Assembly (NCBI RefSeq): GCF_000012365.1
Contig: NC_007650.1
Coordinates: 1,674,001 to 1,738,000, forward strand
Length of the DNA stretch: 64,000 bases
Source: Burkholderia thailandensis E264
GTDB lineage: Bacteria > Pseudomonadota > Gammaproteobacteria > Burkholderiales > Burkholderiaceae
Reading direction: 5' to 3'
This document shows positions 43,177 through 52,779 of this stretch, one piece after another. Below the pieces are notes generated by a model. The model saw nothing but the letters and a program-made list of their open reading frames with translations, had not been told where the DNA came from and searched no databases. Both the position numbers and the translations under genes were made by a program. How positions within the stretch are numbered: position 1 is the first letter of the stretch; the number at the start of each line of letters is the position of its first letter.

Positions 43177-44331
43177 TCAGAACTTGTGACGGATCGCCGC
43201 GCGGACCGCGAACTGGTTCGCCGATGCCGACGGGCCGTCCGTGCCGACGACGTAGCCGCCATCCGCGATCGTGCCCGTCTTGTCGCCCGCAACCTTCTGG
43301 TATGCGCCCTGCAGATAGACGTCGGTGCGCTTCGACAGGTTGTAGTCCGCCATCAGGCCGATCGTGTGGTACTTCGGCTTGACCGTGCCCGCAGCCGCGT
43401 CGAACTTGCCGTCCGTGTACACATACTGCGCGCCGATGAAGAGCGCCGGCGTCAGTTGGTACTTGCCGTTGATTTCGAAGTTCTGGAACTTCGTCGCGGT
43501 CAGACCGAGGCCCGCGAACGTCGCCGTCGGCAGATAGACCGTCGAGACCGGGTTCTTCACGTCGGTCTTCGTGTAGACGAAGCCGACCGTCGCCGGGCCG
43601 AACGTGTAGTTGACGCCGCCGCCGAAGATGCGCAGGCGGTCGGCCGTGAAGTTCGCGTCGTTGTCGGCGATCGCGCCGCCCGCCGTCTTGCCCGGGTTGT
43701 TCGCCTGCAGGTACGCGGCCGCGAGTTGCAGGCCGCCCAGCGTGTACGCGGCGCCGATGCTGTATTGACGGTTGTTCGAGAAGCCCGTCGCGTTGCTGAA
43801 GCTGTACGTGCCGCCGACTTGCAGACCGTTCCAGTCCGGGCTCGCGTACTTGATCGTGTTGTTCACACGGAACGAGTTATCCGTGTTGTCGTTGTCGAAC
43901 GGGTGCGAGAACAGCAGGCCGCCCCAGTTGCCGTTCGCCGTCAGCGGCGCGAGGTAGTCGACGACCGAATCGTACTGGCGGCCGAGCGTGAGCGAACCGT
44001 ATTGCGCGTGCGACAGGCCGACGAACGCCTGGCGGCCGAACATCCGGCCGCCCTGGCCAAGCCGGCCGTTATTCACGTCGAAGCCATTTTCCAACGTGAA
44101 GACGGCCTTCAGGCCGCCGCCCAGGTCTTCCGAGCCGCGCAGGCCCCAGCGGCTGCCCTGCGCGAAGCCGCTCGCGAGCTGGTAGTTGCTCTTGCCGACG
44201 CCGTTGACGTTCACGTTGCTCGTGTAGTTGAAACCCTCGTCGATCACGCCGTACAGCGTGACGCTGCTTTGGGCGAAAACCGGCGCGGCGAATGCGAGCA
44301 ATGCGGCAGCGGAAATGATGTGCTTTTTCAT
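43177..44331 (-). CDS. Gram-negative trimeric porin (OmpC/Omp38-like)
   Basis: A 384-residue outer-membrane porin with a signal peptide cleaved after VFAQ (residue 20). The first strand is SSVTLYGVIDEGFNYTSN, the barrel continues with the typical RQAFVGLS and LTLGRQY segments, and the C-terminus is AVRAAIRHKF with the terminal Phe required for outer-membrane insertion. It forms a 16-stranded diffusion pore. The ATG at 44331 starts the signal peptide directly. It is a monocistronic gene with a long AT-rich leader. Confidence 0.95.
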   Translation of the reverse strand: MKKHIISAAALLAFAAPVFAQSSVTLYGVIDEGFNYTSNVNVNGVGKSNYQLASGFAQGSRWGLRGSEDLGGGLKAVFTLENGFDVNNGRLGQGGRMFGRQAFVGLSHAQYGSLTLGRQYDSVVDYLAPLTANGNWGGLLFSHPFDNDNTDNSFRVNNTIKYASPDWNGLQVGGTYSFSNATGFSNNRQYSIGAAYTLGGLQLAAAYLQANNPGKTAGGAIADNDANFTADRLRIFGGGVNYTFGPATVGFVYTKTDVKNPVSTVYLPTATFAGLGLTATKFQNFEINGKYQLTPALFIGAQYVYTDGKFDAAAGTVKPKYHTIGLMADYNLSKRTDVYLQGAYQKVAGDKTGTIADGGYVVGTDGPSASANQFAVRAAIRHKF

Positions 44332-44742
44332 TATCGATATCTCCAGACCTTGATTCGGCGGCCTCGCGGATGTCGGGCCGCCACGATGTGTTCGGCGTTT
44401 CTGCGCCCCATTCCGGGGCATTTCCAGCGCATCCCGTCTCTACGGCGCGTATCGCGGGATTACTGCAGCAAGAGAAATACTGTCATGCAAAAAATGCAGC
44501 GTCCATGTTGGTGCATCACTTTTTTTACATTCCGTTGCGTATTGCCAACTGATGCGTCGGGTATTTGTCGGAATCGTTTGTAACCCCGCGTAAACCCGTA
44601 ACCCTCGCCATCGATGGCACAATGCGCGACCATCGTCGTCCGAATTCAATCATGTAGCGATGCCGCACTTCGTCATGCGCCGTTTGTCCGTCCCCGTTTT
44701 CGCCGTTCGAGCCCCGCACCGCGCCCGTCGCGCGTCGCGCAG
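44332..44742. other. Porin/OpgC divergent promoter region
   Basis: No gene in this 411-base stretch. Its AT-rich part is around 44455-44580. On the minus strand the candidate porin leader contains a short hairpin (GCCCC 44405-44409, GGGGC 44415-44419, 5-nt loop) about 75-90 bases before the porin start. Confidence 0.35.
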
Positions 44743-45909
44743 ATGCGACGCCGCATGAACGCCGCGCCCGCCCAACGCTACGCCGAGCTCGACTTCTTCC
44801 GCGGTCTCGTGCTGCTCGTGATCGTCGTCGATCACATCGGCGGCAGCATGCTGTCGCGCGTCACGCTGCACGCGTATGCGCTGTGCGACGCGGCCGAGGT
44901 GTTCGTCTTCCTTGGCGGCTTCGCGACCGCGATCGCATACAACTCGCTCGCCGCCCGCCATACCGAGGCCGCCGCGCGCCAGCGCTTCATCAAACGCGCG
45001 TTTGAAATCTATCGCGCGTTCCTGTTCACGGCCGGCCTGATGCTCTTCATCACTGCGGTGCTGAATGCGTTCGAGATCGACGCGCCGAACATGCCGATCA
45101 ACGATCTCGACGGGCTGATGCACGCGCCGCTCGCCGCGCTGCGCGACATCCTGCTGCTCAGGCGCCAGCCGTATCTCGCGTCGGTGCTGCCGATGTACAC
45201 CTTCTTCGCGCTGCTCGTGCCGCTCGCGCTGCCCATCGCGCGCAGCCGAGGATGGTGGCTGCTCGTCGCCGCGAGCGCCGCGACGTGGCTCGGCGCGCGC
45301 GAGATCGCCGCCTATCTGCCGACCGTCGACGGCGTGCCATGGGACTTCAATCCGTTCGCGTGGCAATTCCTGTTCGTGCTCGGCATCGTCGCGCGCTGCC
45401 AGCCGATCTATCCGGTGCTCGCGAAACGGCCGGTCGGCTGGTTCGCGACCGCGGCCGCGCTCGCCGTCGTCGCGGCCGGCGCGTACTACCGGCTGCGCAT
45501 CGAGCCGTTCCCGACCGATCCGTCGATCAAGCAGAATCTCGGCGCGCTGCGGCTCGCGAACTTCATCGCGATCGCGTGGCTCGCCGCGAAGCTCATCCAT
45601 CTCGGCTGGATGCACCGGATCGCGCGGGCCATGCCGTGGATCGGCACGATCGGCCGGCAGGGCCTGCTGTGCTTCGTCGCCGGGACAGGCATCTCGCTGC
45701 TCGTCGATTCGCTGCTGTACACGGCGACGGACGGCTATCTGGACGTGCGGCTCGGCCTCGTCGCCGACGCGGCCGCGGTCGGCCTGCTGTACGTCGTCGC
45801 GAAGCTCTACGCGCCGCTCGTCGCGCGGGCGTCCGACTTCGTCCGGCAAGCGCGGCTGCTGCGGCCGCAGCGGCCTTTCCGATTGCCGCTGCGCCGCCCG
45901 AAACGCTGA
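44743..45909 (+). CDS. OpgC-family inner-membrane acyltransferase-like protein
   Basis: A 388-residue membrane protein with about ten transmembrane helices and the N-terminal family signature ELDFFRGLVLLVIVVDHIGG. OpgC/MdoC proteins transfer succinyl groups to osmoregulated periplasmic glucans. The general OpgC fold is clear; that this copy acts on glucans is inference as no opgGH is here. The next ATG at 44755 is also possible. The esterase gene follows by 64 bases. Confidence 0.83.
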   Translation: MRRRMNAAPAQRYAELDFFRGLVLLVIVVDHIGGSMLSRVTLHAYALCDAAEVFVFLGGFATAIAYNSLAARHTEAAARQRFIKRAFEIYRAFLFTAGLMLFITAVLNAFEIDAPNMPINDLDGLMHAPLAALRDILLLRRQPYLASVLPMYTFFALLVPLALPIARSRGWWLLVAASAATWLGAREIAAYLPTVDGVPWDFNPFAWQFLFVLGIVARCQPIYPVLAKRPVGWFATAAALAVVAAGAYYRLRIEPFPTDPSIKQNLGALRLANFIAIAWLAAKLIHLGWMHRIARAMPWIGTIGRQGLLCFVAGTGISLLVDSLLYTATDGYLDVRLGLVADAAAVGLLYVVAKLYAPLVARASDFVRQARLLRPQRPFRLPLRRPKR

Positions 45910-45973
45910 AAATCCGCGTACGGCTGTCATTCGCTGCTGCTAGCATATCCGCGCTCATATCCATTACGCCGTC

Positions 45974-46819
45974 ATGCGCCGATTCGCCCTGCCTCTCGTC
46001 GCGCTGCTCGCCGCCGCGCTCACCGTCGCCGCGCGCGCGGCCCCCGCCAGCAGCATCGTCACCCGCACGTTCCGCTCGACCGCGCTGCACCGCGACTGGT
46101 CGTACACCGTCTATCTGCCCGCCGGCTACAACCCGGAAGGCGCGCGCTACCCCGTGCTGTACCTGCTGCACGGCAACGCCGGCAACGCGAACGACTGGAT
46201 CACGCAGGGCCGCCTGCAGCTCACCGCCGACGCGATGATCGAGCGCCGCGACATTCCGCCCGTCGTGATCGTGATGCCGCAAGGCGGCACCGACTGGTAC
46301 GTCGATCGCAAGGAAAAGATGCAGAGCGCGTTTCTCGACGATCTGATTCCCGATGTCGAAACGCATTACGCGGTGTCGAACCAGCGCGCGGGGCGGGCGA
46401 TCGGCGGCGTGTCGATGGGCGGCTACGGCGCGCTGCGCTTCGCGTTCCTCGAGCCGGAGCGCTTCTGCGGCGCGATGCTGCTGAGCCCCGCGATCTACGC
46501 GAACGAGCCGCCCGCGGGTTCCGCCGCGCGCTATGTCGGCGTGTTCGGCGACCGGCAGTTCGACCCGAAGGTCTGGCACGAGCTCAACTATCCGGCGCTG
46601 TGGCGCAGCTACTTCGCGCAGCCGCTGCGGCTGCGGATGTTCATCGCCGCGGGCGACGACGACCTGTCGATCCAGGCAGAATCGAGCGCCCTCTACACGA
46701 GCCTGCGGCGCGCGCAGAATCCCGCGGCGCTGCGGATCGTCGACGGCGCGCACACGTGGGACGTGTGGCGCCGCCTGATCGGCCCCGCGCTCAAGTACAC
46801 GCTCGAGTGCGTGAAATGA
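45974..46819 (+). CDS. Secreted alpha/beta-hydrolase esterase (esterase D-like)
   Basis: A 281-residue hydrolase with a signal peptide (MRRFALPLVALLAAALTVAA, cleaved near ARA). The fold has the LLHGNAGNANDW oxyanion region and the nucleophile in GGVSMGGYGALRFA. The probable acid is in the GDDD segment and the catalytic His in DGAHTWDVW. Related to tributyrin esterases and mycolyl-transferase-like esterase D proteins. Substrate unknown. Its 3' end overlaps the convergent OCD gene by 29 bases. Confidence 0.85.
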   Translation: MRRFALPLVALLAAALTVAARAAPASSIVTRTFRSTALHRDWSYTVYLPAGYNPEGARYPVLYLLHGNAGNANDWITQGRLQLTADAMIERRDIPPVVIVMPQGGTDWYVDRKEKMQSAFLDDLIPDVETHYAVSNQRAGRAIGGVSMGGYGALRFAFLEPERFCGAMLLSPAIYANEPPAGSAARYVGVFGDRQFDPKVWHELNYPALWRSYFAQPLRLRMFIAAGDDDLSIQAESSALYTSLRRAQNPAALRIVDGAHTWDVWRRLIGPALKYTLECVK

Positions 46820-47762
46820 ACTCGCGTGCGACGCGGCACGCGGCAAGGTCCCACGCCGCGCAGCCGACGCTCTTGAAGAACACGGGCAAGCCCGACGCGG
46901 GCCCGTCCGATGCGGTCGACGCGGACGCCGAAGCGCGCGTTGCCGCCGGCGCGCGCAGCGCGTCGGCGAGCGAGCGCACGCGCGCCCAGTCGACGCCCGC
47001 GACGATCAGGTCGCCCGCCTCATGGCGCGCGCCCGCCGGATCGTCGACATAGAGCGCGCTGCCCGCGATCGTCCGCGCGCCGACCTCGGCCGCTTCCGGC
47101 GTGAACGCACCGACGCCGACGACGAGCCGCCCGGCCCGCGCCTCCTCGTCATACACGGGCGTCGCGCTCGTCGTCGACGTGATGATCGCGTCGAGCGCAT
47201 CGGGCAGCGCGTCGCCGCCGAGCGGCTCGAGCGTCGGCAACACCGTCCGCAGACGTTCGCAGAACGCCGCCGCCTGCGCGGCCGTGCGCGCCTTCACGCG
47301 CACGCGCACGCCGGGAAACAGCGCGGCGAGCGCGTCGACATGATGCGCCGCCTGCGTGCCGGTGCCGATCAGCAACACGTCGCGCGGCGCGGCGGCGAGA
47401 AACGTGCGCATCGCGAGCAGCGTGACCGCGGCGGTCCTGCGACCGGTGACGGTCGGGCCGTCGAGCGCGAAGAGCGGCGCCCCCGTCGTCGGATCGACGA
47501 CGCTCACCTGCCCCTGGATCGTCGGTAAGCCGCTGCCGCGGTTGCGCGGGCATACGGTCACGAGCTTGTGAATCGCCAGATCGGGGGCCGACGCGGGCAT
47601 CGACAGCATCACGCCGCCCTCGTTGAGCGGCACGACGAGCCGCGCCGGGCTCGCGATGCGGCCCGCGGCCGCGTCGAGCGCCGCCGTGCGCAACGCGTCG
47701 GTGAGCTCGGCGAAAGGCGTGACGCGCGCCGTCTGCGCCGCGTCTAAAACCGCTGTCGTCAT
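46791..47762 (-). CDS. Ornithine cyclodeaminase / mu-crystallin family protein
   Basis: A 323-residue NAD(P)-dependent enzyme. The Rossmann motif is LLIGTGTQAAHHVDAL, preceded by the family segment TGRRTAAVTLLA. Many such Burkholderia proteins are delta-1-pyrroline-2-carboxylate or delta-1-piperideine-2-carboxylate reductases rather than true cyclodeaminases; this one cannot be told apart by reading. Its 3' end overlaps the esterase gene convergently. An 8-bp tandem repeat lies about 220 bases upstream of its start. Confidence 0.85.
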   Translation of the reverse strand: MTTAVLDAAQTARVTPFAELTDALRTAALDAAAGRIASPARLVVPLNEGGVMLSMPASAPDLAIHKLVTVCPRNRGSGLPTIQGQVSVVDPTTGAPLFALDGPTVTGRRTAAVTLLAMRTFLAAAPRDVLLIGTGTQAAHHVDALAALFPGVRVRVKARTAAQAAAFCERLRTVLPTLEPLGGDALPDALDAIITSTTSATPVYDEEARAGRLVVGVGAFTPEAAEVGARTIAGSALYVDDPAGARHEAGDLIVAGVDWARVRSLADALRAPAATRASASASTASDGPASGLPVFFKSVGCAAWDLAACRVAREFISRTRACT

Positions 47763-48117
47763 CGTTGAGGTCCTCTTGGTCTAACGGGGGCGGCCCCGGG
47801 TTCGGGGCGACGGCGCGTCCGGGTCGCGCGGCGGATGCGTTCCCGCTGCGCTTCGTCCGCGCATTCGTGTTGCCGGCGGCGCAGGGCTGCGCGTCGTCAG
47901 TCGGTTCGACGCCGGCTCGGCGGTCCGGTCATTCGCCGGTTCCTCGGCCCGCGATCTCTACGCCTCGCGCGACATCGAGACTCGGCGACTCGGCGACTCG
48001 GCGACTCGGCGACTCGGCGACTCGGCGACTCGGCGACTCGGCGACATCAGTATCGACGATCGACGCCGATTCGCAAGCGTTCAGTCGCCGCCGCAACCGC
48101 CCGACGCCGCGACAACG
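47763..48117. other. 355-base gap with a tandem repeat
   Basis: No gene. It contains the 8-bp repeat (47979-48044) and should hold the promoter of the OCD-family gene, which is transcribed away from the CMD gene's 3' end. Confidence 0.4.
47979..48044. repeat. 8-bp tandem repeat, eight copies (VNTR-like)
   Basis: Unit GACTCGGC repeated eight times without change from 47979 to 48042, plus two bases of a ninth. As the unit is perfect and short it is likely to vary in number. It is intergenic, upstream of the OCD-family gene and downstream of the CMD gene. Confidence 0.95.
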
Positions 48118-48516
48118 TCACGCCCCGTCATCGGGCATGTCAAGCCCCAGCGCATCGATCACTTCCCGCGCGTTGCGGAACGCCTCGACAGCCGCCGGCG
48201 CGCCCGCGTACAGCGCGCTGTGCAACAGCACCTCGCGAATCTCGACGAGGGTCGCGCCGTTGTTCAGCGCGCCTCGAACATGCCCCTTGAGCTCGTGGCC
48301 ACGGCCGAGCGCCGCGAGCATCGCGCACGTGCAGAGGCTGCGCGTCTTCAGGTCGATGCCGCCGCGCTGCCACGTGCTGCCCCACGCGTGCTCGTTCAGC
48401 CAGTCCTGCAACGGCCGCGAAAAGCCGTCCAGATTGCTCATCGCGCGCTCGACGAACGCGTCGCCCATCACCTGCGCCCGGCGCGCCTTGCCTTGTTCGC
48501 GGTCTCGTTCGCTCAT
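48118..48516 (-). CDS. Carboxymuconolactone decarboxylase (CMD)-like protein
   Basis: A 132-residue CMD/PcaC-family protein. The middle holds the CMD core with the pair LCTCAMLAALGRGHELKGHV (Cys-x-Cys rather than the Cys-x-x-Cys of AhpD), followed by the helical part VEIREVLLHSALYAGAPAAV. Enzymes of this family decarboxylate gamma-carboxymuconolactone, but many small members have other or unknown roles. No protocatechuate pathway genes are adjacent. Confidence 0.83.
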   Translation of the reverse strand: MSERDREQGKARRAQVMGDAFVERAMSNLDGFSRPLQDWLNEHAWGSTWQRGGIDLKTRSLCTCAMLAALGRGHELKGHVRGALNNGATLVEIREVLLHSALYAGAPAAVEAFRNAREVIDALGLDMPDDGA

Positions 48517-48925
48517 GCCGCTCTCCTGTCCTGAAATTGAAAAAAGATCGTCGTGGATTCCGGATCGGCCCAGATGCTACACGGCTTCGATCCCCGCGCC
48601 GGCGCTTCGCGCCCGAGGTTTTCCCCCAATTGCCGCGCGAGCCGCCGTGCGCGGCGACGGGTACGCCGTCAAGCGCGCGTGCGGCAATTTCCGGATCGTC
48701 AATGAATCACATCACGAATATCCAATAGGCAAACCGGCAGCCGTCCACTAGACTTTTTCGACGCCTCGGGCTGGCGGCGCGGGCGTTCGCGGCCGCAAGC
48801 CCCGGCGACGGCCGCGCCCCCAGCCGCGAACGCGCCGCCTGTCCGCCGTCGGCGCGCTTCGGCATCGCCTTCGCGCGCACCGCGCGGTCACACGATATCG
48901 AAGTCAAAAATCAGGAGATCCGATC
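48517..48925. other. 409-base gap without a gene
   Basis: The CMD gene and the epoxide-hydrolase-like gene are transcribed away from each other here. Only low-complexity GC-rich frames are seen. The 48700-48760 part is less GC-rich, so promoters may lie there. Confidence 0.35.
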
Positions 48926-49816
48926 ATGGATGATGCGCGCCGCGTGAGCTCGTTCAGTCACGAAGGATTGACTTTCGACGTCGTCGATACGGGCCCGGTC
49001 GACGGCGAGATCATCGTGCTGCTGCACGGCTGGCCGCAAACCGCGAAGTGCTGGGCACGCGTCGCGGCCCTGCTGAACGCCGACGGCTATCGGACCATCG
49101 CGCCGAACCAGCGCGGCTACTCGCCGCTCGCCCGCCCGCGCCGCGTCGCCGCTTACCGCATGCCGCATCTCGTCGGCGATGTCGTCGCGCTGATCGAGCG
49201 GCTCGGCGGCGGCCCGGTGCACGTCGTCGGGCACGACTGGGGCGCGGCCGTCGCGTGGGCGCTCGCGGGCCGGCATCCCGCCGCGGTGCGCACGCTGACG
49301 ACGGTGTCGGTGCCGCACTCGGGCGCGTTCATGCGCTCGATGCTCAGCAGCGACCAGTTGTTCCGCTCGTACTACATGGGCCTCTTTCAGTTGCCGAAGC
49401 TGCCGGAGCTGTTCGTCACGCGCTGCCGCGGGCTGTTCGGGAAAATGCTGGCGGGCACGGGCATGACGCGCGACGACGTGAATGCCGTCTACGCCGACAT
49501 CGTCGACGCGGGCGCGCTGACGACCTCGCTCAACTGGTATCGCGCGATCGCGCTGACGCCGCCCGGCTATCTCACTCGCAAGGTACCCGTGCCCGTTCTG
49601 CACGTCTGGGGCGCGCGGGATGCGGCGCTGTCGCGGCGCGGCGCCGAGCTCGCTCGCGAATTCGCGAGCGGGCCGTACCGGCTCGAAGTGCTGCCGCACG
49701 CGACGCACTGGATTCCCGAGCACGACGCCGAGCAACTCGCCGCGCTCGTGCGCGAATCGATCGCGGTGAAGCCGGACGCGGCGGCGCCTCCCCTCGCCGC
49801 CGCGGCAACGGCCTGA
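48926..49816 (+). CDS. Alpha/beta hydrolase (epoxide hydrolase-like)
   Basis: A 296-residue cytoplasmic hydrolase. The HGWPQ motif, the nucleophile aspartate in VGHDWGAAVAWALA and the catalytic His in LPHATHWIPEH are as in epoxide hydrolases and haloalkane dehalogenases. AGGAG (48911-48915) lies about ten bases before the start. No linked pathway genes identify the substrate. Confidence 0.88.
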   Translation: MDDARRVSSFSHEGLTFDVVDTGPVDGEIIVLLHGWPQTAKCWARVAALLNADGYRTIAPNQRGYSPLARPRRVAAYRMPHLVGDVVALIERLGGGPVHVVGHDWGAAVAWALAGRHPAAVRTLTTVSVPHSGAFMRSMLSSDQLFRSYYMGLFQLPKLPELFVTRCRGLFGKMLAGTGMTRDDVNAVYADIVDAGALTTSLNWYRAIALTPPGYLTRKVPVPVLHVWGARDAALSRRGAELAREFASGPYRLEVLPHATHWIPEHDAEQLAALVRESIAVKPDAAAPPLAAAATA

Positions 49817-49867
49817 TCGGCGCTTATCGGCGCGCCGCGCGCCGCGCGTCGGCCCGCCGCATCGCGC

Positions 49868-50977
49868 TCAGTCGGCGAGCTCGATGCCCGCGCGCTCCAT
49901 CGCGCGCGTCGACTGGATCACGACGAGCGTATCGCCCGCCTCGATCCGGCATGGCGGATCTTCGTAGAACGACAGGATCTTGCCGCCGCGATCGAGCCCG
50001 ACGACGAGCGCGCCCGCCACCGCATTCGACATGCAGCCGATCTCGTGCGCGGCGGCCGGCCGCTCGACGAGCGTCGCGCGGCCGCGCGTGGACAGCATGT
50101 CGTTGACGAACGGCACGATGTAGCGGCTCTCGACCGCGTCGGCGAGCAACAGCGCGCCGATCTTCGTCGACGACACGATCACGTCGGCGCCCGCCTGACG
50201 CAATTGCCGCTGATACAGGTTCTCCTGAATCCGCACGACGATCTTCGTATCCGGCGCGATGCTGCGCACCGACAGCGTAAGCAGGATCGCGGTCGGATCG
50301 TCGGTGACCGAAATGATGACCGCCTTCGCGCTGCGCACCTGCGCCTGCTGCAGCAGATCCTCGTGCGCGGGATCGCCGCAAAGGCCCGTCACGCCGAGCG
50401 CGGCTGCCGCCTCGAGCGCCTGCTCCTGCGAATCGATGACGATCAGCGTCGCGGGATCGACGCCGCTTTCGAGCAGCTCGCGCACGGCGATCGAGCCGCT
50501 CAGCCCGTAGCCGCAAATCACGATGTGATCGCGCAGGTTCTTTTGCAGGCGCTTCATGCGGTACTCCTCGATGACTCGTTGAATCACGAATTGATAAGCG
50601 GTGCCGAGAAAGATGAACCAGATGCCGATGCGGATCGGCACGATGAAGAATGCGTCGATGAGGCGTGCGCGCGCGGTGACGGGAACGATGTCGCCATAGC
50701 CGACCGTCGCGACCGTCACCATCGTGAAATAGACGAGATCGGCGATGCTCATCGGCGCGCTCTTCGTCGAATCGCGCAGGCCGTCGCGATCGAGATACAG
50801 CACGAGGAACGCGAGCGCGCACAGGCCGACGACGAGCGCGAGGCGCAACGTCAGCGTGCGCAGCGGCGACGCGGCAGGCCGCGTGAACAGCGTGCGCGAG
50901 CGCGGCGCCTTCCACTGCGTGCGTGTCCTGCGCAGGCGAAATCGCAGCGACTTGCGGTATTCGGATGGCAACGCCAA
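49868..50977 (-). CDS. Potassium channel with RCK (TrkA-N/TrkA-C) domain
   Basis: A 369-residue two-TM ion channel. The first helix starts about residue 40 (LRLALVVGLCALAFLVLYL), the pore filter is TVATVGYGDIVPVT, and the second helix follows. A TrkA-N Rossmann domain (HIVICGYGLSGSIAVRELLE) and a TrkA-C-like domain make the ligand-gated ring. I used the TTG at 50977 because GGAG lies seven bases before it, and the further upstream ATG gives only Arg/Ala-rich residues. It probably gates on nucleotide or Ca2+ binding. Confidence 0.9.
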   Translation of the reverse strand: MALPSEYRKSLRFRLRRTRTQWKAPRSRTLFTRPAASPLRTLTLRLALVVGLCALAFLVLYLDRDGLRDSTKSAPMSIADLVYFTMVTVATVGYGDIVPVTARARLIDAFFIVPIRIGIWFIFLGTAYQFVIQRVIEEYRMKRLQKNLRDHIVICGYGLSGSIAVRELLESGVDPATLIVIDSQEQALEAAAALGVTGLCGDPAHEDLLQQAQVRSAKAVIISVTDDPTAILLTLSVRSIAPDTKIVVRIQENLYQRQLRQAGADVIVSSTKIGALLLADAVESRYIVPFVNDMLSTRGRATLVERPAAAHEIGCMSNAVAGALVVGLDRGGKILSFYEDPPCRIEAGDTLVVIQSTRAMERAGIELAD

Positions 50978-51218
50978 TGATTTTCTCCAGAAGCCAAGCG
51001 TCGCGATTTTACGCCGCGAGACCGCTCCGCGCGCGGCGCAAGCCGCTGCCGCGTCGAGCGCGCCGCGCGCCGGCGCGGCACGGCGGCGATCGGCAGCGAT
51101 CGACGACATTCGATGTTCGCCGCATCGATGATAGGGCCGCTACCGTTGCAGTTGCAGTTGTCGCTGCAATTGCCGCCATCGCCGCCACAACCATCGCCGC
51201 CCCGACCGGCCGTCGGCG

Positions 51219-52547
51219 CTACAGCATGCTCGCCGGCCGCCGCATCGTCCCGTCGACGAAGCGCGCCGCGCGAAACGCGGACAGATCGAGCGACGTCGTG
51301 CCGGTGTCGACCCACTCGGCGAGCAGGCGGCCGACGATCGGCCCCATCGCGAAGCCGTGCCCGCAGAACCCGGTCGCGATCGCAAGCCCGTCCGGCGCGC
51401 GCGGCGCATCGATCACCGGAATGCCGTCGGGCAGCACGTCGATCAGGCCGGCCCACGCCTCGACGATCTGCGCGTCTCGCAGCGCCGGGAAGGTCGCCTT
51501 CAGCTTCGCGAGCGCGCGCGGCGCATGGGCGGGATTCGGCTGCGGATTCGGATCGCGCGGCTCGATCGCCGGCGCGCCGCCCGCGGCGCGCGTCTTCAGA
51601 TCGCGCCACGCCGCGCCGTTCAGATGAAAGCGGAATTTCTCGCGCTGCGCCCACAGCTCGGGCAAGAACAGGCTCAGCCCGCGCAGGTGGCCGAGCGTGA
51701 CGTCGACATCGACCTGCATGTCGTCCGCGAGATTGATCGCGCCGTTCGCGCGCTGCCGGATGCCGAGGCCGTGCCCCCAGATCGTCGACGCGGACACGGC
51801 GGGCAGCGCGTTCGTGCGCATGCAGGTGCCGCGCACCGCCTGCTGCGGCAGCCGGATGCCGACACCGTCGAGCAGACGCAAGCTCGTCGCGCCGGCCGCG
51901 CAGATCACACGCCGCGCCTTCACGCTGCCGCGCTCGGTGACGACGCCCGTCACCGCGCCGGCCGACATGTCGATCGCGGTCACGCCGCAGCCTTCAACGA
52001 AACGCGCGCCGGCTTCGGCCGCGCGCGCGGCGAACGCCGCGGCGACGCGGCGCGGCTCGGCCTGGCCGTCGCTCGCCGTGTAGAGGCCGCCGAGCGCGGG
52101 CGCGGCGAGGCCGCTCACGTGCGCATCGATCTCGGCGCGCGCGAGCATGCGCGTATCGAGCCCGTGCGTGCGCGCGACATCCGTCCATTGCCGGAACGAC
52201 GCCCACTCGTCATCGTTGCCGGCGATATAGAGACAGCCGCCCTGCCGCCACTCCAGATCGGCGCCGAGCTCGCGCTCGAGCCCCTCCCACAAGCGCATGC
52301 CGGCCATCATCAGCGGCACCTCCGCGGCTTCGCGGCCCTGCTGACGCACGAAGCCCCATGCGCGCGTCGACTGTTGTCCCGCTATGCGCGATTTGTCGAA
52401 CACGACCGCCTTTATCCCGCGCAACCCGAGATAATAGGCGGCGGCGCACCCCATGATGCCCGCGCCGGCGATGACGACGTCGGCTTGCGCGGGAAACGGC
52501 TCGCCTGCGTGCGTGAGTGTCTTGTACAACGGATAGGTGGTAGTCAT
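51219..52547 (-). CDS. FAD-dependent amino-acid oxidase/dehydrogenase (DadA-like)
   Basis: A 442-residue flavoprotein of the glycine/D-amino-acid oxidase family. The N-terminal ADP-binding site is VVIAGAGIMGCAAAYYLGLR with an FDKS acidic position after the second strand. The C-terminal segment GLAIATGFCGHGFAMGPIVG is the usual substrate/FAD end. It probably oxidises an amino acid or secondary amine. The gene is divergent from the BetR-like regulator (232-base gap), so that regulator may control it. Confidence 0.88.
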   Translation of the reverse strand: MTTTYPLYKTLTHAGEPFPAQADVVIAGAGIMGCAAAYYLGLRGIKAVVFDKSRIAGQQSTRAWGFVRQQGREAAEVPLMMAGMRLWEGLERELGADLEWRQGGCLYIAGNDDEWASFRQWTDVARTHGLDTRMLARAEIDAHVSGLAAPALGGLYTASDGQAEPRRVAAAFAARAAEAGARFVEGCGVTAIDMSAGAVTGVVTERGSVKARRVICAAGATSLRLLDGVGIRLPQQAVRGTCMRTNALPAVSASTIWGHGLGIRQRANGAINLADDMQVDVDVTLGHLRGLSLFLPELWAQREKFRFHLNGAAWRDLKTRAAGGAPAIEPRDPNPQPNPAHAPRALAKLKATFPALRDAQIVEAWAGLIDVLPDGIPVIDAPRAPDGLAIATGFCGHGFAMGPIVGRLLAEWVDTGTTSLDLSAFRAARFVDGTMRRPASML

Positions 52548-52643
52548 GTCGGAAGTTTCGACGAAAACGCCATCGGCGAAAACCCGTCACAGTAACGTGG
52601 CGAAACACCTTTCACAGAAAAACGCACACTGGTGCGCAGGACG

Positions 52644-52665
52644 AACTTTGTTTTGCGGTAAAGTT
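52644..52665. promoter_or_regulatory. Inverted repeat in the oxidase/regulator divergent region
   Basis: AACTTT (52644-52649) and AAAGTT (52660-52665), spaced by 10 bases, form a 6-bp inverted repeat in the 232-base gap between the FAD oxidoreductase and the BetR-like regulator gene. It could be the operator of the regulator. Confidence 0.3.
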
Positions 52666-52779
52666 ATCTTTCTACGCGTGGCCGGTCGGCTCGCTTCATC
52701 CGACGGCATCCAGTGATGCCGTACCGTGCGCCATCAGGCGCTCCGTCCTGAATCATTCGATCCGATCCGTTCCCGCAGT

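Noticed and set aside
47979..48044. CRISPR array
   Set aside because: The repeat is only 8 bases and head-to-tail without spacers, so it is a simple tandem repeat.
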